A stretch of DNA of 64,000 nucleotides from Castellaniella sp034674885 (GCF_034674885.1 NZ_JAUCDS010000008.1:1-64000); one strand, 5' to 3'. Positions 53,112 to 63,126 are shown, counted from the stretch's first letter. Program-made: numbers and translations. Notes: generated by a model not told the origin, from the letters alone.

Positions 53112-54317
53112 ATGTCTCGCGCCTACACCACCCCCGACATCGACCAGCCCACCTCTTTGCTGGGCGGCCTGACGCCACGCGAATTCATGCGCGACTACTG
53201 GCAGAAGAAACCGTTGCTGATCCGCCAGGCGATTCCCGGTTTCCAGCCGCCCGTGACCATCCGCGACGTGCAGACCCTGGCCCGCCGGGAAGAAGTCGAA
53301 TCCCGCCTGATCACGCAGGGCGACAAGGGCTGGTCCCTGAAACATGGCCCGTTTCGCGGGTTTCCGCCGAAATCCCAGCCCAACTGGACGCTGCTGGTGC
53401 AAAGCGTGGATCTGCACGACGACGAATCCGCAGCGCTGCTGCGGCAATTTCGCTTTATTTCCGATGCCCGCCTGGACGATCTGATGATCAGCATCGCCAC
53501 CGACGGCGGTGGCGTGGGGCCGCATTTCGACAGCTACGACGTCTTTTTGCTGCAAGGCCAGGGCCGGCGCCGCTGGCGCACCAGCAGCCAGCCCGATCGC
53601 GGCCTGGTCCCAGGCCTGCCGCTGAAGATCCTGGCTGATTTCCGGCCGGATGCCGACGACATCCTGGAACCCGGCGACATGCTGTACCTGCCGCCGCACG
53701 TCTGCCACGACGGGGTGGCGATCGGCAACGACTGCATGACGCTGTCCATCGGCTTTCGCGTGCCCAGCCAGGCGACCCTGGCGCGCGGCCTGCTGGAATC
53801 GGCTGCCGACCAGCTGTCGGCGCAGCACCTGGGCGATCCAGGCCTGTACGGGCACCCTTGCCTGCCGGGTCCGGATCTGTCCACCCTGTACACCGACGCG
53901 GACATCCCCGCCACGCAACATCCGGCCGCCCTGCCCGATCAGCTGGTGCGATCGACCCTGGACACGCTGCAAAGCATCCGCCTGGACGAAGCCGTGGCCG
54001 CCCGGTTCCTGGGTCAATGGCTGACGAACCTGCCCGACAATGCGCTGTTCGATCCCCCGGACGAGCCGGCGTCCCTGTCGGCGGGGGTTCCGGCACAAGG
54101 CCGGATCGTGCTGGATCGCTGTACTCGCCTGATGTACAGCGGTGCGCAGGTCTTCATCAACGGCGAAGTCGCCGATCTGGCCGCATCGCCGGCCCTGGAA
54201 GCCCTGGCAGACCACCGCAGCCTGCCGGCGGACAGTCTCAGGGGGCTGGCCCCCGACGTCCTGGCCATGCTGGACGAATGGCTGCAGGAAGGCTGGGCGC
54301 ACTGGGATCAGGCGTAG
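53112..54317 (+). CDS. JmjC/cupin ribosomal protein hydroxylase (RoxA/YcfD-like)
   Basis: 401 aa. The 2-oxoglutarate/Fe(II) oxygenase domain shows the HxD motif in GPHFDSYDVF (about 137-139) and the distal His in LPPHVCHDGVA, within GDMLYLPP. The N-terminal LTPREFMRDYWQKKPLLIRQA is typical of the YcfD/ROX family, which hydroxylates ribosomal protein L16 (YcfD) at arginine. A C-terminal winged-helix part follows. Its end overlaps the convergent ModE-like gene by 10 bp. Confidence 0.9.
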   Translation: MSRAYTTPDIDQPTSLLGGLTPREFMRDYWQKKPLLIRQAIPGFQPPVTIRDVQTLARREEVESRLITQGDKGWSLKHGPFRGFPPKSQPNWTLLVQSVDLHDDESAALLRQFRFISDARLDDLMISIATDGGGVGPHFDSYDVFLLQGQGRRRWRTSSQPDRGLVPGLPLKILADFRPDADDILEPGDMLYLPPHVCHDGVAIGNDCMTLSIGFRVPSQATLARGLLESAADQLSAQHLGDPGLYGHPCLPGPDLSTLYTDADIPATQHPAALPDQLVRSTLDTLQSIRLDEAVAARFLGQWLTNLPDNALFDPPDEPASLSAGVPAQGRIVLDRCTRLMYSGAQVFINGEVADLAASPALEALADHRSLPADSLRGLAPDVLAMLDEWLQEGWAHWDQA

Positions 54318-55402
54318 CCGGCGCCAAAGGCCTGTTCCAGCGTCTGCACCTGCCCCAGCAGGCTGCAGTCGTAGCCGACCAGGTCACGGACGTAGGCCTG
54401 GTAGGCCTCGCCGTTCATCAGATCCAGCAGGCGCTGTAGGGACTGCGTGCCCACCAGGTCCTTGTTGATGCCGAAGAAATACCGTTCCTTGGCCAGCGGA
54501 ATGAAATCCAGCCCGCAGCGCCAGGCGGCGGTCTCGACCCCGATGCCCACGTCCGCCATGCCGCTGGCGATGTGCGCGGCGATCGCCAGGTGGGTGAATT
54601 CGCCGCTGTCGAAACCCGTGACCTGGCTGGGATCGATGCCATGGCGTTCCAGCAGCAGGTGCACCAGGAAGCGCGTGCTGGACCCCATCTGCCGATTCAC
54701 GAAGCGCACATCGGGGCGCACGAAATCCTGGACAGACAGGATGTTTTTCGGATTGCCGGGCTGCACGAACAGGCCGGTGTTGCGCTCGGCCAGATGCAGC
54801 AGCAGCATGCGGTCCGGATTCAGCCAATGGCCGTAGCGCTTCAGGATGGGCTGTTCGTATTCATCGACCGGCACCTGGAACCCCGCCAGGTCGCATTCCC
54901 CCCGGTCCAGCGATGACAGGGCCTCGATCCCGGTGCGGTAGCGCAGTTCCAGCGGCAGCATGTCCTGGCCATTGGCCAGGCGCATCAGGCCTTCGACCGC
55001 AAAGCCGTGGCTGGCGTGCAGGCGCAGCACCGACATTTCTTCCGAATACAGGCGCTGCAGTTCTTCCTGCAGTTCGGATGCGATGCTTTCGAAGGTAGGC
55101 GCCAGGCGGGCGTCGATGCGGCGATTGGCCCATAGCAGATGCTGGGCAAAACTGGTCAGCCGCGATCCGCGCCGGCGAGAGGTTTCGATCAGCGGCGCCT
55201 GGAAGTCGGCCTCGGCCTTGCGCAGGATACCCCAGGCATGCCGGTACGACAGGCCGCGCGCCTGACAGGCGCCGGCGATGTGGCCGTATTCATCCACCGC
55301 CGCCAGCAGCCGCATGACCTCGCCCATGGGCAGTATTTCCCCGGATTGCTTTTCCAGAACCCATTCCGAATCCAGTCTGGGTTTGAAGCGATAAACCGCC
55401 AT
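54308..55402 (-). CDS. ModE-like HTH regulator with periplasmic-binding-protein-like domain
   Basis: About 364 aa. The N-terminal 110 residues are a ModE/LysR-type winged helix (MRLLAAVDEYGHIAGACQARG and LSYRHAWGILRKAEADF, RRRGSRLT). The rest resembles a type 2 periplasmic-binding-protein domain (SSLDRGECDLAGFQVPVD, NRQMGSSTRFLVHLLL, THLAIAAHIASGMADVGIG), which may sense molybdate, molybdopterin or formate. ATG 55402 has AGGAGG just upstream. It is divergent from the formate dehydrogenase operon and is its likely regulator; this is inference from context. Confidence 0.88.
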   Translation of the reverse strand: MAVYRFKPRLDSEWVLEKQSGEILPMGEVMRLLAAVDEYGHIAGACQARGLSYRHAWGILRKAEADFQAPLIETSRRRGSRLTSFAQHLLWANRRIDARLAPTFESIASELQEELQRLYSEEMSVLRLHASHGFAVEGLMRLANGQDMLPLELRYRTGIEALSSLDRGECDLAGFQVPVDEYEQPILKRYGHWLNPDRMLLLHLAERNTGLFVQPGNPKNILSVQDFVRPDVRFVNRQMGSSTRFLVHLLLERHGIDPSQVTGFDSGEFTHLAIAAHIASGMADVGIGVETAAWRCGLDFIPLAKERYFFGINKDLVGTQSLQRLLDLMNGEAYQAYVRDLVGYDCSLLGQVQTLEQAFGAGYA

Positions 55403-55597
55403 GTCTCCTCCTGATTTTTTAATATTATGCAATCAATTGCATATAAATGGAGTACCCATCTTTTTAATATGCTCTTTATATCTTATTGAAATCAATTCAT
55501 TTTCGATAGTAGAGTAAATCAACGGCAATCAATATATATGCATACAAAAACATATTAAAGCGCGTGGCCTGCCGCCCATGCGCCTGGAGACATCCGC
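55403..55597. promoter_or_regulatory. AT-rich divergent promoter with an 18-bp palindrome
   Basis: Between the ModE-like gene and fdsG, a 195-bp stretch is much AT-richer than the rest. It holds the near-perfect palindrome TATGCAATCAATTGCATA (55426-55443), about 24 bp upstream of the regulator's ATG, and a further TATATATGCATA near 55530. The first fits an autoregulatory operator of the regulator. Promoter boxes are not clear enough to name. Confidence 0.5.
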
Positions 55598-56062
55598 ATG
55601 GACAGCGTTCGCACCGATCCGGCCCCCCAGGACCACAGCCCCCTGATTCAGGACATCCTGACGCGGCACGCCGGCCAGCCCGGGTCGCTGTTGCCCATCC
55701 TGCATGCCGTGCAGGACACCCTGGGCCATATCCCCGAAGACGCGGTCGGCATGATCGCCGCCGGCATCCAGCGGTCGCGCGCGGAAGTCCACGGAGTCAT
55801 CCATTTCTACACGCACTTTCGCACCACGCCACCGGCGCGCACGCAGGTGGAAGTCTGCCGCGCCGAATCCTGTCAGGCCTGCGGCAGCGAGGCCCTGTAC
55901 CGCCACGCCGAACAGCGCGCAGCCGGCCAGCCCGCCGGCCAGATGTCACTGGCGCCGGTGTACTGCCTGGGGCTGTGCGCCCAGTCCCCGGCAGTGATGA
56001 TCAACGGCCAGCCGCACGCCCGGGTCACGCCGGAAAAACTCGACGCCCTGCTGGAGTCCTGA
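55598..56062 (+). CDS. fdsG: NAD-dependent formate dehydrogenase, gamma subunit
   Basis: 154 aa, NuoE-like. It carries a [2Fe-2S] cluster with ligands in CRAESCQACGS and VYCLGLCAQSP. The N-terminal helical part (GSLLPILHAVQDTLGHIPEDAV) is typical. It passes electrons within the soluble molybdenum formate dehydrogenase. It is the first gene of the operon, with fdsB starting 1 bp after its stop. Confidence 0.95.
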   Translation: MDSVRTDPAPQDHSPLIQDILTRHAGQPGSLLPILHAVQDTLGHIPEDAVGMIAAGIQRSRAEVHGVIHFYTHFRTTPPARTQVEVCRAESCQACGSEALYRHAEQRAAGQPAGQMSLAPVYCLGLCAQSPAVMINGQPHARVTPEKLDALLES

Positions 56063-56063
56063 C

Positions 56064-57623
56064 ATGGAACGCACCCTGTACATTCCCCTGGATTCCTCGG
56101 CGCTGGCCATGGGCGCGGACGCCCTGGCCGACGCCTTCCTGGCCGAAGCCGCGCAACGCGGCATTGCCCTGACCATCGTGCGCAACGGCTCGCGCGGCAT
56201 GCTGTGGCTGGAACCCCTGGTCGAGGCCCAGACCCCGGCCGGGCGCATCGCCTACGGGCCGGTCACGGTACAGGACGTGCCGTCCATCCTGGATGCCGCC
56301 TGGGCCGACGGCGCCTCGCACCCCCTGTGCCACGGCCCCACCGACGCCATGCCCTTCCTGCAGAAACAGGAACGCCTGACCTTCGCCCGCGTGGGCATCA
56401 CCGACCCGGTCAGCGTCACGGACTACCAGGCCCATGGCGGCTACGCCGGGCTGCGCCAGGCGCTGGACATGCCCCCTGCCGACATCGTGTCCTGTATCAC
56501 CGAATCCGGCCTGCGCGGCCGGGGCGGCGCGGCCTTTCCCACCGGCATCAAATGGCGCACGGTCCTGCAGACCGAGGCCGCCCAGAAATATATCGTCTGC
56601 AATGCCGACGAGGGCGATTCCGGCACCTTTTCCGACCGCATGCTGATGGAAGGCGACCCGCTTTCCCTGATCGAGGGCATGACGATCGCCGGCGTGGCCG
56701 TGGGCGCCACCCGGGGCTACATCTACCTGCGATCCGAATACCCGCAGGCCGAACGCGTGCTGGCCCAGGCCCTGCTGGCTGCGCGCGCAGCCGGCTGGCT
56801 GGGCGACGACATCCAGGGTTCCGGCCACGCCTTCGACATCGAACTGCGGCGCGGGGCCGGCGCCTACATCTGCGGCGAGGAAACATCCCTGCTGGAAAGC
56901 CTGGAAGGCCGGCGCGGCCTGGTACGCGCCAAACCGCCCCTGCCCGCCATCCGGGGCCTGTTCGGCTGCCCCACGGTCATCAACAACGTCATCTCCCTGG
57001 CCACGGTGCCCTTCATCCTGGACCAGGGCGCCGCCGCCTACCGCGACTACGGCATGGGCAAATCACGCGGTACCCTGCCCTTCCAGCTGGCCGGCAACAT
57101 CCGCCAGGGCGGCCTGGTCGAAAAGGCCTTCGGCCTGACCCTGCGCGAACTGCTGTTCGACTACGGCGGCGGCAGCCGATCGGGCCGGCCGCTGCGGGCC
57201 GTGCAGGTGGGCGGCCCCCTGGGGGCCTACCTGCCGGAATCCCAGTGGGACACGCCGCTGGACTATGAAGCCTTCCTGCAGATCTCGGCCATGCTGGGCC
57301 ACGGCGGGATCGTGGCATTCGACGACACCGTGGACATGGCCGCCATGGCGCAGTACGCCCTGGAATTCTGCGCCATCGAATCCTGCGGTAAATGCACGCC
57401 CTGCCGCATCGGCTCGGTGCGCGGCACCGAAGTCCTGCAGAAAATCCGCGACCGGCAAGACCATGAAAACCAGGCCGACCTGCTGCAGGACCTGTGCGAC
57501 ACCATGATGGCCGGGTCCCTGTGCGCCCTGGGGGGCATGACGCCCTACCCGGTGCTGTCGGCCCTGCGCCATTTCCCGGAAGACTTCGGTCTGTCCGCCG
57601 AACACGTCCTGCACACCGCCTAA
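56064..57623 (+). CDS. fdsB: NAD-dependent formate dehydrogenase, beta subunit
   Basis: 519 aa, NuoF-like with an N-terminal thioredoxin-like extension. NADH/FMN sites are visible in GRGGAAFPTGIKW (about 151-163), NADEGDSGTFSDR and GAGAYICGEETSLLESLEG. The [4Fe-4S] ligands are in ESCGKCTPCRIGSVRG (about 438-453). It reduces NAD with electrons from FdsA. The thioredoxin-like first 120 residues lack obvious cluster cysteines. Confidence 0.96.
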   Translation: MERTLYIPLDSSALAMGADALADAFLAEAAQRGIALTIVRNGSRGMLWLEPLVEAQTPAGRIAYGPVTVQDVPSILDAAWADGASHPLCHGPTDAMPFLQKQERLTFARVGITDPVSVTDYQAHGGYAGLRQALDMPPADIVSCITESGLRGRGGAAFPTGIKWRTVLQTEAAQKYIVCNADEGDSGTFSDRMLMEGDPLSLIEGMTIAGVAVGATRGYIYLRSEYPQAERVLAQALLAARAAGWLGDDIQGSGHAFDIELRRGAGAYICGEETSLLESLEGRRGLVRAKPPLPAIRGLFGCPTVINNVISLATVPFILDQGAAAYRDYGMGKSRGTLPFQLAGNIRQGGLVEKAFGLTLRELLFDYGGGSRSGRPLRAVQVGGPLGAYLPESQWDTPLDYEAFLQISAMLGHGGIVAFDDTVDMAAMAQYALEFCAIESCGKCTPCRIGSVRGTEVLQKIRDRQDHENQADLLQDLCDTMMAGSLCALGGMTPYPVLSALRHFPEDFGLSAEHVLHTA

Positions 57624-57633
57624 GGAGCCCGCC

Positions 57634-60507
57634 ATGCTGGAAACCGTCCTCAAGCGTGACCGCGATCTGGGCACGCCCCCTTCCCTGGCCACCGAAACCG
57701 TCACCCTGTCCATCGACGGGCAGACCCTCACCGTGCCCGCAGGCACGTCCATCATGCGCGCCGCCGCCGAAACCGGCATCCAGATCCCGAAGCTGTGCGC
57801 CTCCGACAACCTGGAAGCCTTCGGGTCCTGCCGGCTGTGCCTGGTGGAAATCGAGGGCCGCCGGGGGCACCCCGCATCCTGCACCACGCCCGTCGAGGAC
57901 GGCATGGTGGTGCGCACGCAGACGTCGAAACTCCACGACCTGCGCCGCAATGTCATGGAACTCTACATTTCCGACCACCCGCTGGACTGCCTGACCTGTC
58001 CCGCCAACGGCGACTGCGAACTGCAGGACATGGCCGGCGTGGTGGGCCTGCGCAATGTGCGCTACGGCTTCGACGGCGCCAATCACCTGCAGGACCCGCT
58101 GGACACCAGCAACCCCTATTTCACCTACGACGCCTCGAAATGCATTGTCTGCAGCCGCTGCGTGCGCGCCTGCGACGACGTCCAGGGCACCTACGCCCTG
58201 ACGGTCCAGGCCCGGGGCTTCGATTCGCGCATCGTCGCCGGGCAGGACGACGGTTTCCTGGACAGCGACTGCGTGTCCTGCGGCGCCTGCGTGCAGGCCT
58301 GCCCGACCGGCTCGCTGATCGAGAACACCATCATCGAACAGGGCCAGGCCGACCACGCCGTCATCACCACCTGCGCCTATTGCGGGGTGGGCTGCGGCTT
58401 CAAGGCCGAAATGCAGGGCGAAACCGTCGTGCGCATGACCCCCTGGAAGGACGGCAAGGCCAATCGCGGGCACTCCTGCGTGAAGGGCCGCTTTGCCTGG
58501 GGCTATGCAACCCACGCCGACCGGCTGACCAAGCCCATGATCCGGGAAAAGATCACCGATCCCTGGCGCGAGGTCTCCTGGGAAGAAGCCCTCGGCCACG
58601 CGGCGTCCGAACTGCGCCGCATCCAGTCGAAATACGGCATCGATTCCATCGGCGGCATCACGTCGTCGCGCTGCACCAACGAGGAAACCTATCTGGTCCA
58701 GAAACTGGTGCGGGCCGCCATGGGCAACAACAACGTCGACACCTGCGGCCGAGTCTGCCATTCCCCCACCGGCTACGGCCTGAAGACCACCATCGGCGAA
58801 TCGGCCGGCACCCAGACCTTCGACTCGGTCATGCACGTGGACGTCGCCATCGTGCTGGGCGCCAACCCCAGCGCCGCCCACCCGGTCTTCGCCTCGCGCC
58901 TGAAACAGCGCCTGCGCCAGGGCGCCCGCCTGATCGTGATCGACCCGCGCCGCATCGAACTGGTCGACGCCCCGCACGTCAAGGCCGACTACCACCTGCC
59001 GGTGCGCCCGGGCACCAATGTGGCGGTGCTCAACGCCCTGGCGCACGTCATCGCCACCGAAGGCCTGGCCAACCAGGATTTCATTCAGGCCCGCTGCGAG
59101 GACCTGGCCTTCGAACAGTGGCTGGAATTCATCCGCCGCCCGGAACACGCGCCCGAAGCCACCGAATCCATCACCGGCGTGCCGGCTGCCGACCTGCGCG
59201 GCGCGGCCCGCCTGTACGCCACCGGGGGCAACGCGGCCATCTACTACGGTCTGGGCGTGACCGAACACAGCCAGGGCTCCACGGCCATCATGTGCATCGC
59301 CAACCTGGCCATGCTGACCGGCAACATCGGCCGCGAAGGCGTGGGCATCAACCCGCTGCGCGGCCAGAACAACGTGCAGGGGTCCTGCGACATGGGGTCC
59401 TTCCCGCACGAATTCCCCGGCTACCGGCACGTGTCCGACGACGCGGTGCGCGGCGAATTCGAACAGGCCTGGGGCGTGCACCTGCAACCCGAACCCGGCC
59501 TGCGGCTGCCCAATATGTTCGACGCGGCCCACAGCGGATCCTTCAGGGGCCTGTACTGCCAGGGCGAAGACATCGCCCAGTCCGACCCGAACACGCAGCA
59601 TGTCGTGGAAGCCCTGAAAGCCATGGAATGCGTCATCGTCCAGGACATGTTCCTGAACGAGACGGCCAAATACGCGCACATCTTCCTGCCGGGCTCGTCC
59701 TTCCTGGAAAAGGACGGCACCTTCACCAACGCCGAACGGCGCATCTCGCGCGTGCGCCAAGTGATGCGGCCCAAGGCCGGCCTGGCCGACTGGGAAGTCA
59801 CCTGCGCCCTGTCCAGGGCCATGGGCTACCCCATGGATTACGCCCATCCCGGCGAGATCCTGGACGAGATCGCCCGCCTGACGCCGACCTTCGCGGGTGT
59901 GTCGTTCGGCCGCATCGCGGCGCTGGGCGGCAGCCTGCAGTGGCCCTGCAACGACAAGGCCCCGGACGGCACGCCCATCATGCACGTGGGCGAATTCGTG
60001 CGCGGCAAGGGCCGCTTCATGATCACGCAATACGTGCCGACCGAAGAACGCTCCACGCGCCGCTTCCCCCTGCTGATGACCACCGGCCGCATCCTGTCGC
60101 AGTACAACGCGGGGGTGCAGACGCGACGCACGGCCAACAACGCCTGGCACAACGAGGACGTGCTGGAAATCCACCCGCATGACGCCGAAGACCGGGGCAT
60201 CCTGGAAGGCGACCAGGTCGCGATCCAGAGCCGCGCGGGCGAAACCGTGCTGCGGGCCACCGTCACGGACCGCATCCAGCCGGGGGTGGTCTACACGACC
60301 TTTCACTTCCCGGAATGCGGCTCCAACGTCCTGACGACCGACAACACCGACTGGGCGACGGACTGCCCCGAATACAAGGTCACGGCCGTCCAGGTCAGCA
60401 AGGTCACACAGCCGTCGACCTGGCAGCAGGACTGGACAGCCTTCGGGCAGGAACAGGGCCGGTTGCTGCAGGACCGGGAAACGCTGGCCAACGCCGCCGG
60501 ATCCTGA
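57634..60507 (+). CDS. fdsA: NAD-dependent formate dehydrogenase, alpha (catalytic) subunit
   Basis: 957 aa. The N-terminus is NuoG-like: a [2Fe-2S] domain (CASDNLEAFGSCRLC), a His-ligated cluster (HPLDCLTCPANGDC), and two [4Fe-4S] motifs (CIVCSRCVRAC and CVSCGACVQAC, about 170 and 212). Then comes the molybdopterin formate dehydrogenase part with CAYCGVGC (about 246) and the active-site Cys in CGRVCHSPTGYG (about 370-381). It uses cysteine, not selenocysteine, as Mo ligand. It oxidises formate to CO2. AGGAG precedes the ATG. Confidence 0.97.
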   Translation: MLETVLKRDRDLGTPPSLATETVTLSIDGQTLTVPAGTSIMRAAAETGIQIPKLCASDNLEAFGSCRLCLVEIEGRRGHPASCTTPVEDGMVVRTQTSKLHDLRRNVMELYISDHPLDCLTCPANGDCELQDMAGVVGLRNVRYGFDGANHLQDPLDTSNPYFTYDASKCIVCSRCVRACDDVQGTYALTVQARGFDSRIVAGQDDGFLDSDCVSCGACVQACPTGSLIENTIIEQGQADHAVITTCAYCGVGCGFKAEMQGETVVRMTPWKDGKANRGHSCVKGRFAWGYATHADRLTKPMIREKITDPWREVSWEEALGHAASELRRIQSKYGIDSIGGITSSRCTNEETYLVQKLVRAAMGNNNVDTCGRVCHSPTGYGLKTTIGESAGTQTFDSVMHVDVAIVLGANPSAAHPVFASRLKQRLRQGARLIVIDPRRIELVDAPHVKADYHLPVRPGTNVAVLNALAHVIATEGLANQDFIQARCEDLAFEQWLEFIRRPEHAPEATESITGVPAADLRGAARLYATGGNAAIYYGLGVTEHSQGSTAIMCIANLAMLTGNIGREGVGINPLRGQNNVQGSCDMGSFPHEFPGYRHVSDDAVRGEFEQAWGVHLQPEPGLRLPNMFDAAHSGSFRGLYCQGEDIAQSDPNTQHVVEALKAMECVIVQDMFLNETAKYAHIFLPGSSFLEKDGTFTNAERRISRVRQVMRPKAGLADWEVTCALSRAMGYPMDYAHPGEILDEIARLTPTFAGVSFGRIAALGGSLQWPCNDKAPDGTPIMHVGEFVRGKGRFMITQYVPTEERSTRRFPLLMTTGRILSQYNAGVQTRRTANNAWHNEDVLEIHPHDAEDRGILEGDQVAIQSRAGETVLRATVTDRIQPGVVYTTFHFPECGSNVLTTDNTDWATDCPEYKVTAVQVSKVTQPSTWQQDWTAFGQEQGRLLQDRETLANAAGS

Positions 60508-60517
60508 GGACCCCGCC

Positions 60518-61372
60518 ATGCATCCCGCCGACTTCAATCCCATGCCTACCCAGCCCGGCAGCGACGACGCCCACCAACTGGGCGCCATCGTCCGCATCCA
60601 CGGCCCGCAGGCCGTCGCAGCCCAGGACGCCATCGCCTGCGAACAGGCCGTGGCCCTGGAATACAACGGCATCGCGCATGCCACGCTGCTGGCCTCTCCC
60701 CTGCACATCCGGGAACTGGCCCTGGGTTTTTCCTTCACCGAAGGCATCATCCGCAGCGCCGCCGACGTGCTGGACCTGGACATCGAAACCACGCCGCTGG
60801 GCCTGATCGCCCGCGTGACCATCCTGGGCAGCCGCCTGCATGCGCTGAAGCAGCGCCGACGCCACCTGGCCGGCATCACCGGCTGCGGCCTGTGCGGGGT
60901 CGAAGGCCTGGCCCAGGTGCCACGCGACTTGCCCCCCCTGCCCACGCCGGCACGCCCCTGGCGACAGGCTGCCGTGGAACGGGCGCTGGGGCAATTGCGC
61001 CGGGGCCAGCCGCTGCACAACCTGACCGGCGCCACGCACGCGGCCGCCTGGGCTGACGCCGACGGCACGCTGGCCTGGATCTTCGAGGACGTCGGGCGCC
61101 ACAACGCCCTGGACAAGCTCATCGGCCATCTGCTGCTGCAGCCCGTGGACCGCAGACAGGGTTTCGTGGTGGTGTCCAGCCGGGCCAGCTTCGAGATGGT
61201 GCAAAAGGCGCATGCCGCCGGCATCGGCGCACTGATCGCAGTGTCGGCGCCCACATCCCTGGCCGTGCAGCTGGCGCAGGCCGCCCCCATGATGCTGGCC
61301 GGCTTCGCCCGGGATGGTCGATTCACCTTGTACAGCCATCCCGATTACCTGGAACAGGAGAGCCAACCGTGA
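60518..61372 (+). CDS. fdhD: Formate dehydrogenase accessory sulfurtransferase
   Basis: 284 aa. FdhD transfers sulphur to the molybdenum cofactor of formate dehydrogenase. The cysteine-loop motif appears as TGCGLCGVEGL (about 125-135), with LALGFSFTEGII upstream and EDVGRHNALDKLIG and SSRASFEMVQKAHAAGI downstream, all typical. Its stop overlaps the GTG start of fdsD. Confidence 0.96.
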   Translation: MHPADFNPMPTQPGSDDAHQLGAIVRIHGPQAVAAQDAIACEQAVALEYNGIAHATLLASPLHIRELALGFSFTEGIIRSAADVLDLDIETTPLGLIARVTILGSRLHALKQRRRHLAGITGCGLCGVEGLAQVPRDLPPLPTPARPWRQAAVERALGQLRRGQPLHNLTGATHAAAWADADGTLAWIFEDVGRHNALDKLIGHLLLQPVDRRQGFVVVSSRASFEMVQKAHAAGIGALIAVSAPTSLAVQLAQAAPMMLAGFARDGRFTLYSHPDYLEQESQP

Positions 61373-61632
61373 CCAATATCGAACATCTGATCCGACTGGC
61401 CAACCGCATCGGCTATTTCTTCGAGGCAATGCCGGACCGTTCCGCCAGCATCGACAGCATCGCCGACCACATCCGGCGCTTCTGGGAACCCCGCATGCGC
61501 GCAGCGCTGCTGGACTACCTGCACGCCCACCCCGACGGGCAATGGGGCGATACCGCCCTGACGCCCATCTGCCTGGAAGCCATCCAGCGTCATCGCGACC
61601 GGCTGACGCCGGCGCGGCCCGCAACAGCCTGA
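61369..61632 (+). CDS. fdsD: Formate dehydrogenase delta subunit
   Basis: 87 aa, starting at GTG 61369 with GGAG upstream. It has the FdsD signature RLANRIGYFFEAMPDR and RRFWEPRMRAALLDYL. It is a small subunit needed for a full-activity formate dehydrogenase, though its biochemical role is unclear. It overlaps fdhD by 4 bp. Confidence 0.93.
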   Translation: MTNIEHLIRLANRIGYFFEAMPDRSASIDSIADHIRRFWEPRMRAALLDYLHAHPDGQWGDTALTPICLEAIQRHRDRLTPARPATA

Positions 61633-61707
61633 CCTTTCTTCACGGATTTTCCGACCTCAACCGCAACACCAACCACAGACCGGGCATACGACCCAGGAGG
61701 AGACAGC

Positions 61708-63117
61708 ATGAGTACGGAAGCAAGCCACCCCGGATTTTTCAGCAAGGAACGCATCACCGCCCCACCCGGCTTCAACCGCTGGATGATCCCGCCAGCCGCC
61801 CTGGCGGTCCACCTGTGCATCGGCCAGGCCTATGCCTTTTCGGTCTTCAACGGCCCCATGACCAAACTCATCGGCATCCAGCAGCCCGCACCGGATGACT
61901 GGGGCCTGCCCGCCCTGGGCTGGATCTTCAGCCTGGCCATCCTGTTCCTGGGCCTGTCGGCCGCCTTCGCCGGCAAATGGCTGGAAGAAGTCGGCCCGCG
62001 CAAGGCCATGTTCGTGGCCGCCTGCTGCTTCGGTGGCGGTTTCATCGTGTCCTCGATCGGCGTCTCCACCCATCAGCTCTGGCTGCTGTACCTGGGCTAC
62101 GGGGTGCTGGGCGGCATCGGGCTGGGCATCGGCTACGTGTCTCCCGTCTCGACCTTGATCAAATGGTTTCCGGACAAGCGCGGCATGGCCACCGGCATGG
62201 CCATCATGGGCTTTGGCGGCGGTGCCTTCATCGCCTCGCCCATGTCCGTCGCCCTGATGGAACATTTCCGTACACCAATCTCCATGGGCGTATCCCAGAC
62301 CTTCCTGGTCATGGGGGTGCTGTACTTCATCTCCATGATGATCGGGGCCTATGCCATCCGCATCCCGGCCGCCGACTGGAAACCCGAGGGCTGGACGCCG
62401 CCGGTCACCCAGAAAGGCATGATCTCCCGCAACCACGTGCACATCGACCAGGCGCTCAAGACCCCGCAGTTCTGGCTGCTGTGGTGGGCCCTGACGCTGA
62501 ACGTCACGGCCGGCATCGGGGTCCTGGGCCAGGCCTCTGTGATGATCCAGGAAAGCTTCCGGGGTGCCATCACGCCCGCCGCCGCAGCCGGCTTCGTCGG
62601 CCTGCTGTCGCTGGCCAACATGCTGGGGCGGTTCTTCTGGTCCAGCACCTCCGACTACCTGGGACGCAAGACCACCTATGGGATCTTCTTCGTGCTGGGG
62701 GCGATCCTGTACTTCCTGGTGCCCGGCATGGGCGCATCGGGCAACGTGGCCCTGTTCGTCCTGTTCTACGCCATCATCATTTCGATGTACGGCGGTGGAT
62801 TCTCCACCGTGCCGGCGTACCTGGCCGACCTGTTCGGCACCCGCTACGTGGGCGGCATCCACGGCCGGCTGCTGACTGCCTGGGCCGCTGCCGGGGTGCT
62901 GGGGCCGGTCCTGGTGAACTACATCCGCCAGTATCAGGTGGATCACGGCGTCCCGCCGGGCCAGTCCTACACGGTCACCATGTATCTGATGGCCGGGCTG
63001 CTGGTCATCGGATTCTTCTGCAACCTGTTCGTGCGGCCAGTGGCCTCGCATCACCACATGAGCAGCGACGCGGATAGCGGCATGCTGTCCGGCGCCACCC
63101 TGGCCCATCAGAAATAA
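61708..63117 (+). CDS. Oxalate/formate antiporter-family MFS transporter
   Basis: 469 aa, 12 membrane segments. It belongs to the OFA family of the major facilitator superfamily: the loop KWFPDKRGMATGMAIMGFGGG and the second-half GRFFWSSTSDYLGRKTTYG are characteristic. AGGAGG precedes ATG 61708. Placed after fdsD, it probably moves formate, oxalate or a related acid. A 40-aa membrane peptide follows 9 bp later. Substrate cannot be told from sequence. Confidence 0.93.
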   Translation: MSTEASHPGFFSKERITAPPGFNRWMIPPAALAVHLCIGQAYAFSVFNGPMTKLIGIQQPAPDDWGLPALGWIFSLAILFLGLSAAFAGKWLEEVGPRKAMFVAACCFGGGFIVSSIGVSTHQLWLLYLGYGVLGGIGLGIGYVSPVSTLIKWFPDKRGMATGMAIMGFGGGAFIASPMSVALMEHFRTPISMGVSQTFLVMGVLYFISMMIGAYAIRIPAADWKPEGWTPPVTQKGMISRNHVHIDQALKTPQFWLLWWALTLNVTAGIGVLGQASVMIQESFRGAITPAAAAGFVGLLSLANMLGRFFWSSTSDYLGRKTTYGIFFVLGAILYFLVPGMGASGNVALFVLFYAIIISMYGGGFSTVPAYLADLFGTRYVGGIHGRLLTAWAAAGVLGPVLVNYIRQYQVDHGVPPGQSYTVTMYLMAGLLVIGFFCNLFVRPVASHHHMSSDADSGMLSGATLAHQK

Positions 63118-63126
63118 GGAGACCCC

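Noticed and set aside
57013..61326. Minus-strand frame of 1437 codons
   Set aside because: It is antisense to fdsB-fdsA-fdhD, whose family motifs are unmistakable; the composition is that of a shadow frame.
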